Assembly (NCBI GenBank): GCA_045580485.1
Contig: JAZNNW010000056.1
Coordinates: 1 to 13,200, forward strand
Source: Avoscillospira sp045580485
Lineage (GTDB): Bacteria; Bacillota; Clostridia; Oscillospirales; Oscillospiraceae
Reading direction: 5' to 3'
DNA: 13,200 nucleotides
Position numbers and translations under genes: made by a program. Positions 7,138-13,200 of this stretch are shown in pieces (position 1 is the stretch's first letter; each line of letters begins with the position of its first letter). The notes under the pieces are model-generated. The model was given only the letters and a program-made list of their open reading frames with translations, did not search any database and had not been told where the DNA came from.

Positions 7138-10100
7138 ATGCTCAAAAAGCCTCTTGTCCGGTGGGTGGCATTGTTGCTGCTTATCGTGACTGTCGTGGGT
7201 GTAACCTTTGCGGGAGCAAAAGAACCTGTAGCCAAGACCAGCGGTCTTGTTCTGGAGGATATGCCCATCGTTCTGCCTGCCAATGCCTCAGAGGTAGAGA
7301 AGACTGCAGCCAAAGAACTGCAGCATTATCTGAGAAAGATGACAGGCTCTGCTTCCGCCATCGTGACCGAAGGCGTGAATGTGGAAAGTGCCATTTACCT
7401 TGGTGCGACCAAGTTTGCCAAAGGAAATAATATCACCTATACCGATAACAACGGCAATGGTGAAGGTTGGGCCATTAAGGCCATTGGCGAGAACCTTGTT
7501 CTCACCGGCGGCGCAGCCCGAGGCTCCCTTTATGCTGTTTACCATCTGCTGGAGGACGAGTTCGGTGTCCACTGGTGGAATATGTGGGAAGAGTATGTCC
7601 CCGAGATGGAGGATGCTGTGCTTTCCTACAGCTTTGAGAGCAGCGGCGAGCCTGTTTTTGAGAACCGTGACATCTATACCAACGAGGGCTATACCTCCTT
7701 GTTCTTCGTTCGCAACCGCATGAACGGCTTTGCCGGCAATCCTCCCCGGGAATTTGGCGGTGAGGACAATTTTGCCCGTCCTTATCATGTCCATGTGTTC
7801 AACCGTTATTTCCCTCCCTTCTATGCGCAGCCCACCAACGATAATGATGCCAAGTGGGTCGATGCCATCAACCCCGAGGGTGTGGACTGGTTCGTGGAGC
7901 ATCCCGAATGGTATGCCTGGTCGGAAGATCGGCAGGAGCGTATCTCCTACGGCCAGATGTGTCTGAGCAATCAGGAACTGGTGGAAGTCTTTAAGGAAAA
8001 GGCTCTGCTTGCCATCGAAATGTCCTATGAGGATGCCGATGCAGCCGGTGTTGCCCGTCCCAAGTACATTGATATCTCTCCCAACGACCTGTCCGGTCAC
8101 TGTGAATGTGCCGACTGTCAGGCTTCTCTGGCAGCCAGCGGCCCTTCCGGTCATCTGCTGAAGTTTGTCAATCAGATTGCCGAGGCCATCTATGAGGTCT
8201 ATCCGGAGATCACCGTAGAAACGCTGGCTTACTGGCACTATTTTGAAGTGCCGCTGGATGATACTGTCCCTGCGGACAACCTGGTCATCCGTCTGGCCAG
8301 TTCCGATCTGGATCTGATGCACGATCTGAACCACCCCAACAACGATGAGCCCAAAGAGCGTCTGGAAAAATGGGGCAACATTCTGCAGCCCGGTCAGCTG
8401 TGGCTGTGGGACTATGGCATCACACTGACGGAGGCCGGTGTTCTGCCCAACTATTTCCGCTGGTTCAACGATTATCAGATGGCTTATGAAAATGGAGCTA
8501 TGGGTGTTCTCATTGAGCACCAGAGACCCAACAGTATCGAGTTCTGGGATCTGAAGCAGTGGCTCATCACCAAGGCCATGGAGGATCCCTATCAGGATGT
8601 GGAAGCCCTTTCCATGGAATTCCTGTCCAAGTATTACGGCGAAGAAGCAGCCGAGCCTCTGTATGCCTATCTGAAGCTGATGGAAGAGGCAGCGGCCGAC
8701 TACACCGAAATGGATATAACCTTCTCCGAAACGACCATCGAAGCCCCCTGGCTGGATGTGAAGGATATCCTTGCAGGCAACGAATACTTTGAAGAGGCTG
8801 TTGCCGGTGTGGAAGGGGATACCACCCTGTCTGCCGAAGACCGGGAACTGTATCTGAACCGTATTCAGGTTGCCCGCGGCGGTCTGGATCGGACGATTCT
8901 GAAGAATTATGCCAGATTTGCAGAGGAATCCAGTGCCCTCAATGATCCCGACTATATCTTTGATCTGTCCCGCCAGGAGGTGGGTACTCGCCTGATCGAC
9001 GGCGTGACCTGGCTCATGAACATGGAAAACCAGACGGATTACATGGAGATCGATACTTACGGCGTTCGCGGCAATCTTGGTGACAACGGCACCCGGAGCA
9101 CCTACAGCAAGTATCTGACGGAAACCGACCCTGTGACCGGTGAACTGCAGGATCGCCCTGCCATTCCCCAGCAGGTCTATGACGATCATCCCGGTATTTC
9201 CGACAACCATATCCATGACTTCCTGGCCAGCAACTTCTTCCAGGCAGGTACCATGATCTACTACCCCTTTGTGGACATGGAATATGGTACCGCATCCTGG
9301 GGCAACGGTAGCGCCGTTACTTTGGATTATCGGAAGCTCTATGACTGGGTCGAAGATTATGGCGGCAATACTTCCAGCTATACCTTCAGTGATACCAAGG
9401 CCATGATCGGCACGCTTCCCAACCTGTATCTGGGTGATCCGCTGATCAATGACGGTGAATATCATCTGTACTATGTGCCGGATGTGGAGGTTCTCAACGA
9501 GTCCACCACTCTGTTCAGCTTCTTCTACGATGTCATCCGCTTCAACATTCAGGAGCTGCGCCATCTGGCCAATGAGCCGGTGGATGTCTACCTGTCCATG
9601 AAGATCGAGGGTGACCCTTCCGGTGAGAATCAGAAGAATCTTGGCAAGCTCTACATTGACCGTATCATCATCGTGGAGGATTGCACCAACTACGAGATCA
9701 ACTATACCAGTGAGATTCCCGCCACCTGCTCCAGCAACAAAAAGCTGGTCGGTATGTGCCCTGTCTGCGGTCAGGAGGCCGTGAAGGAGCTTCCTTATAC
9801 TACCACTTATCACGATGTTGACGGCGACTATCGCTATGACCCTCAGACCGGAAAGTATTATGCCAACTGTACTGTCTGCGGCGAGGCTGTCTTTGACACC
9901 CTGGGCAAGCTGCCCGATGGATTCATCGAGTCTCTGGCGGCAGAAGGTATTTCTCTGGAAGGCGTCTATGACTTTGGCGTGAAGGATTTTACCGTCAGCA
10001 CCTCTAAACGGACGACCATCGAGAATGATGGGGACTCTGCTCTGGGCAAGACTGTCCATTGGGATCTGACGACGATTCCCGAAAACCGCTATTTCTATTT

Positions 10101-13100
10101 CCGGATCACCGATAGCAAGCGGATGTTCTTCCCCGACAAGGTCACCGATGCACCCTATGCCAAGGACATCATCACCGATGGCCAGTATCATCTGTACAAG
10201 CTGTCAGATGTGCCTCTGGTTCAGAAAGGTGATTCCAAGCTGATCTTTATGGACTGGTCCTTGCAGTTGGATGCCAAGAAGCTGGAGCATCTGATGGATC
10301 GCAAGGTGGATGTCTATTTCTCCATGAAGGTCGTAGGCGACCTGAGTGATTTCAACGGTCTGCATTATTATATCGACCGCATTCTGGTGGTGGCAGGCTG
10401 CCCGATGCATAATGCCGATACCTATACCTGGGACGATGCCCAGAACGCTTATGTAGGCAAGTGCAGCACCTGCAACCGTGTGGTCAAGCATGCCTTCCAG
10501 GCAGAACTGCCCCAGGATGTGTTTGATGCACTGGCTGCCACCAAGAGCGACCTGGCTCATGTCCATGAATACGACGCTGACAGCTTTGTTCTGGCCGGTA
10601 GCTTCAAGACAGTGGATGATGCGGGTTCTCCCCTCGGTAAGGCTGTCAAGCTGCGGACTTATGACAATGCCTCTAACCCCAACAAGTTCATCGGCAAGGA
10701 TCTTCCTGTTATCATTTATGGTTCTGCCAGCGGTTATACCGATGTGGGCATCATCAAGACGGCAGAGTTGGGCGCCAATGCCAACAAGGGTTACAAGTTC
10801 TATAAGTTTGAGGGTATTCAGCTGCCCGAAGCAAAGATGAACTATCTCTATACCTTCGATTTCTATCTGCAGAATCATGATATGGTTGCGGATATGAACA
10901 GCCTGCTGGGCAAGAAGGTGGACATCTACATTTCCATGAAGATCAAGGGCGATCCCGTCAACGGCAAGTCGGCGGCTACCTGTCCCTCTTACTACATTGA
11001 CCGTATGCTCCTTGTGGACAGCTGCGGCAACCATATTCCCCAGGAGAGCCTGGTTCAGATCTCCGAGGCCACCTGCTGGAAGGGCGATACCTACGAGGGT
11101 ACCTGCAACATCTGCGGCAGAGTGTCCGAAATGGAAGACGAAGCAAGCAGACTGGCACACAACTTTGGTGCCTACGAGACCGGTGCCGACGGCAAGTCTC
11201 AGATTGCCCACTGCCTGAACGACGGCTGCACCGTCACCAGTGTCATTGATGTGGCCCTGCCCCAGGAGGTTCTGGATGATCTGAATGCTGAAGGCATCAG
11301 CATGGAGCATGTCTACGACTACAATGCCGATCACTTCATCCTGTACGGTCCGGTGAAGCAGGTCACCGATTCGGAATCTCCCTTCGGCAAGGCAGTCAAG
11401 CTGCGGTCTTACGATTATGCCGAGAATCCCGGCAAGTTCATCGGCAAGGATTTTGATTTTACCATCTATGGTTCCGGTGTCTACACCGATGTGGGCACCA
11501 TTAAAAACAGCGACATGGGTACCAATGCAGGCAAGGGCTACAAGATCTACAAGTTTGCAGATGTGAAGCTGCCCGATGTCAAGATGAACTACATCTACAC
11601 CTTTGACTTCTACTTCCAGAACCATGACATGGCAAAGGTCATGAATACCCTGTACGGCGGTACCGTGGATATTTACCTGTCCATGAAGATCACCGGTAAC
11701 CCGGTGGGCGGCTGGTATTCCTATAACTGCCCCACCTATTACATCGACCGCATGATTTTGGTGGATAACTGCGATAATCATGAGATCCATTATGAGGCAC
11801 CGGAAGGAACCAGTTGTACGGATACTTCCGTCACCTACACCGGCACTTGCCCCATCTGCAAGAAGGAACGCACCAAGTCCGGTGAGGCAATTTCCCGCCA
11901 TGTCTTCACCAGATATCTCCGGGATAAATACAACGCCAAGAGATATGTGGCTTACTGCGACAACGGCTGCGGCACCATAGATGAAAAGTTCTATGTCAAT
12001 GGACAGAAGCAGCTGCCGGAGGAACTACCTCAGAGCGCCAAGAACCATATGCTGTTCTCCTACGATTGCAATGAGTTCATTCTGTCCGGTGTGGAGGACT
12101 GCTACTTCTGGGATCTGGAGCTGGATCGTCCCGTTGGTGTGCTGGACTATGCAAACAACTATGAGTCCAATTATATGATCTTCCGGGGCAATGAGGGCGT
12201 CTTTGCAGGTATGTACGCTCAGGATGGCTCCGGCGGCGGCGTCGTCGGCTACTTCCAGAATGTGAATGATGGCTCCGGCGTGGCCGGTAACTCCGGCAAG
12301 GGCTATCAGCTCTATGTCATTGAGGATGTTCCCGTTGTGGAAGACGGCAACTATACCTACTACTATATGTTTACCAGCTGGGTCCTGCAGATCCATATGC
12401 TGGACGATGATCTGGTCAAGGCCGGTTACAGAAACAAGAATGTTGACCTGTATTTGTACATGAAGGTGGAAGGCGACACCAGTACCATGGGTACGGAAAA
12501 GCCTGTCTACACCATCGATCAGATCATCGTTACCGGCAGCTGCACCACCGACGACACCTGGACCGTCACCAGAGAAGCCACCTGCTCCGAGTTTGGTCTC
12601 ATGGAAGGCACCTGCACCACCTGCGGTCTGGAGACAGTTCTGTATATTCCCAAACTGCCTCATGTGATGAGCAACAGCATTCTGGAATACACGCCAACCT
12701 GCACCAGAAACGAGCATCGGTACGGCCGGTGCGATGTCTGCGGCGAGAATGAAACCATTGAGATCCCCAATACCAGCCTGGGCCATTCTTTCACAAAGTA
12801 TGAGCCCCAGGAGGACGGTGTGACGGAGGTCGCATGGTGCGATAATGGCTGCCGTACCCGGGATGTTCGGAAAATCGCAGATCCTGTGACCCCCGGCGAT
12901 GTTCTGGAGAACACCGGTTTGCAGCAGTTCCTGCCCGTCCTTGGCGGTGCAGCAGGTGCACCCAGCTTCAGCTTCTCCGATATCAAGGAGTCTGACTGGT
13001 ACTTCGAAAGTGTTAAGGAAGCCTGGAGCAACAAGCTCATCAACGGCGTCACCGCCACCGAGTTCCGTCCCAACGAGACTCTGACCGTGGCTCAGGCTGT

Positions 13101-13200
13101 GAAGCTGGCATCTGCTTACCACGAAATGAACTACACTGGCGATGTCACGCTGGAGAACGGCTCTGGTAACTGGTACAGCTCCTATGTGGACTATGCCGTT
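7138..13200 (+). CDS. Second giant DUF4838-type SLH-anchored surface protein (3' partial)
   Basis: I read 2021 uninterrupted codons from ATG 7138 to the window edge. By comparison with the previous gene, about 111 more would complete the second and third SLH repeats. Residues 1-27 are a signal peptide (KK, R8, hydrophobic run, AGA before K28). The GH20/GH67-like N-domain and DUF4838 core follow, with the CxCxxC cluster again at 322/324/327, ETLAYW at E361, WLWDY (D425) and a conserved Glu at 460. Five beta modules (about 687-849, 920-1088, 1122-1296, 1372-1545, 1622-1802) are each followed by Cys knuckles: C864/C874/C877/C911/C914; C1109/C1112; C1313/C1323/C1326 with C1359 and C1364; C1560/C1571/C1574 with C1607 and C1611; and a doubled last set up to C1905. 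SLH begins at about 1942. It has its own promoter, so it is likely expressed separately from its paralogue. It is presumed to be a wall-anchored glycan-binding or glycan-acting protein; the substrate is unknown. Confidence 0.93.
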   Translation, partial: MLKKPLVRWVALLLLIVTVVGVTFAGAKEPVAKTSGLVLEDMPIVLPANASEVEKTAAKELQHYLRKMTGSASAIVTEGVNVESAIYLGATKFAKGNNITYTDNNGNGEGWAIKAIGENLVLTGGAARGSLYAVYHLLEDEFGVHWWNMWEEYVPEMEDAVLSYSFESSGEPVFENRDIYTNEGYTSLFFVRNRMNGFAGNPPREFGGEDNFARPYHVHVFNRYFPPFYAQPTNDNDAKWVDAINPEGVDWFVEHPEWYAWSEDRQERISYGQMCLSNQELVEVFKEKALLAIEMSYEDADAAGVARPKYIDISPNDLSGHCECADCQASLAASGPSGHLLKFVNQIAEAIYEVYPEITVETLAYWHYFEVPLDDTVPADNLVIRLASSDLDLMHDLNHPNNDEPKERLEKWGNILQPGQLWLWDYGITLTEAGVLPNYFRWFNDYQMAYENGAMGVLIEHQRPNSIEFWDLKQWLITKAMEDPYQDVEALSMEFLSKYYGEEAAEPLYAYLKLMEEAAADYTEMDITFSETTIEAPWLDVKDILAGNEYFEEAVAGVEGDTTLSAEDRELYLNRIQVARGGLDRTILKNYARFAEESSALNDPDYIFDLSRQEVGTRLIDGVTWLMNMENQTDYMEIDTYGVRGNLGDNGTRSTYSKYLTETDPVTGELQDRPAIPQQVYDDHPGISDNHIHDFLASNFFQAGTMIYYPFVDMEYGTASWGNGSAVTLDYRKLYDWVEDYGGNTSSYTFSDTKAMIGTLPNLYLGDPLINDGEYHLYYVPDVEVLNESTTLFSFFYDVIRFNIQELRHLANEPVDVYLSMKIEGDPSGENQKNLGKLYIDRIIIVEDCTNYEINYTSEIPATCSSNKKLVGMCPVCGQEAVKELPYTTTYHDVDGDYRYDPQTGKYYANCTVCGEAVFDTLGKLPDGFIESLAAEGISLEGVYDFGVKDFTVSTSKRTTIENDGDSALGKTVHWDLTTIPENRYFYFRITDSKRMFFPDKVTDAPYAKDIITDGQYHLYKLSDVPLVQKGDSKLIFMDWSLQLDAKKLEHLMDRKVDVYFSMKVVGDLSDFNGLHYYIDRILVVAGCPMHNADTYTWDDAQNAYVGKCSTCNRVVKHAFQAELPQDVFDALAATKSDLAHVHEYDADSFVLAGSFKTVDDAGSPLGKAVKLRTYDNASNPNKFIGKDLPVIIYGSASGYTDVGIIKTAELGANANKGYKFYKFEGIQLPEAKMNYLYTFDFYLQNHDMVADMNSLLGKKVDIYISMKIKGDPVNGKSAATCPSYYIDRMLLVDSCGNHIPQESLVQISEATCWKGDTYEGTCNICGRVSEMEDEASRLAHNFGAYETGADGKSQIAHCLNDGCTVTSVIDVALPQEVLDDLNAEGISMEHVYDYNADHFILYGPVKQVTDSESPFGKAVKLRSYDYAENPGKFIGKDFDFTIYGSGVYTDVGTIKNSDMGTNAGKGYKIYKFADVKLPDVKMNYIYTFDFYFQNHDMAKVMNTLYGGTVDIYLSMKITGNPVGGWYSYNCPTYYIDRMILVDNCDNHEIHYEAPEGTSCTDTSVTYTGTCPICKKERTKSGEAISRHVFTRYLRDKYNAKRYVAYCDNGCGTIDEKFYVNGQKQLPEELPQSAKNHMLFSYDCNEFILSGVEDCYFWDLELDRPVGVLDYANNYESNYMIFRGNEGVFAGMYAQDGSGGGVVGYFQNVNDGSGVAGNSGKGYQLYVIEDVPVVEDGNYTYYYMFTSWVLQIHMLDDDLVKAGYRNKNVDLYLYMKVEGDTSTMGTEKPVYTIDQIIVTGSCTTDDTWTVTREATCSEFGLMEGTCTTCGLETVLYIPKLPHVMSNSILEYTPTCTRNEHRYGRCDVCGENETIEIPNTSLGHSFTKYEPQEDGVTEVAWCDNGCRTRDVRKIADPVTPGDVLENTGLQQFLPVLGGAAGAPSFSFSDIKESDWYFESVKEAWSNKLINGVTATEFRPNETLTVAQAVKLASAYHEMNYTGDVTLENGSGNWYSSYVDYAV
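9196..12852 (+). repeat. Five-fold beta-sandwich/Cys-knuckle module array in the 7138 gene
   Basis: Same order and spacing as in the preceding gene, including the short single knuckle after module 2, the Cx4C variant after module 3 and the doubled knuckle after module 5. The layout therefore predates duplication of the genes. Modules 3 (about 10501-11025) and 4 (about 11251-11772) resemble each other much more than any other pair: both have GKAVKLR, KFIGKD, YTDVG, MNYxYTFDFY and QNHDM. This indicates a later duplication or conversion inside this gene. Confidence 0.82.
12958..13200 (+). repeat. First SLH repeat and start of the second, shared block cut by window edge
   Basis: The encoded residues from GGAAGAP to YAV differ from those of the preceding gene at one position only: Y here, C there, in the DW(Y/C)FESV motif. 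The first 92 nt have one mismatch with 6349-6440. The remaining SLH sequence lies beyond the window. Confidence 0.85.

Noticed and set aside
7288..13122. Long minus-strand open frames (7288-10191, 10204-11901, 12025-13122)
   Set aside because: Same mirror effect of codon bias in the 7138 gene. They break wherever the sense gene uses TCA or CTA.

Overview
The window is almost entirely occupied by a head-to-tail array of giant paralogous surface-protein genes, all on the + strand. It holds the last 99 codons of one gene (2-301), one complete gene of 2124 codons (553-6927), and the first 2021 codons of a third gene (7138 to the window edge). The third gene has no stop codon inside the window. 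The two gaps, 302-552 and 6928-7137, carry only expression signals: a strong hairpin terminator for the gene upstream and a sigma-A type promoter and ribosome binding site for the gene downstream. I see no RNA genes, CRISPR array, insertion sequence or transposase.

Both large proteins share one plan. An N-terminal Sec signal peptide is followed by a small alpha/beta domain like the one that precedes the barrel in GH20/GH67-type glycosidases. Next come a DUF4838-type core and a helical region. Five beta-sandwich-like modules of about 155-185 residues follow, each trailed by a cysteine-knuckle segment (CxxC pairs). The C-terminus is three SLH repeats, which anchor proteins to the cell wall. The upstream fragment ends in the same SLH sequence, so it is very probably a third member of the family.

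The organism is most likely an uncultured gut-type Clostridia (Oscillospirales-like). The evidence is the SLH anchors, consensus sigma-A promoters, AGGAGG-like ribosome sites, hairpin terminators, moderately high GC with strong preference for CTG/CCC/TCC/AAG codons, and the 'ATC...CxxCG...GH'-style cysteine repeats common in surface proteins of that group. This placement is inference from style only.

The genes are probably separate transcription units rather than one operon, because each has its own promoter and is followed by its own terminator. The two visible promoters are homologous to each other in register, including a shared ATTACCwTGTsT motif across the -10/start region. The anchored proteins are best read as surface glycan-binding or glycan-processing proteins; the substrate cannot be told from sequence. 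The parts evolve unevenly. SLH segments are nearly identical between genes, the catalytic-like parts are clearly diverged, and some beta modules look internally duplicated or replaced. This suggests an array that is reshuffled by recombination.
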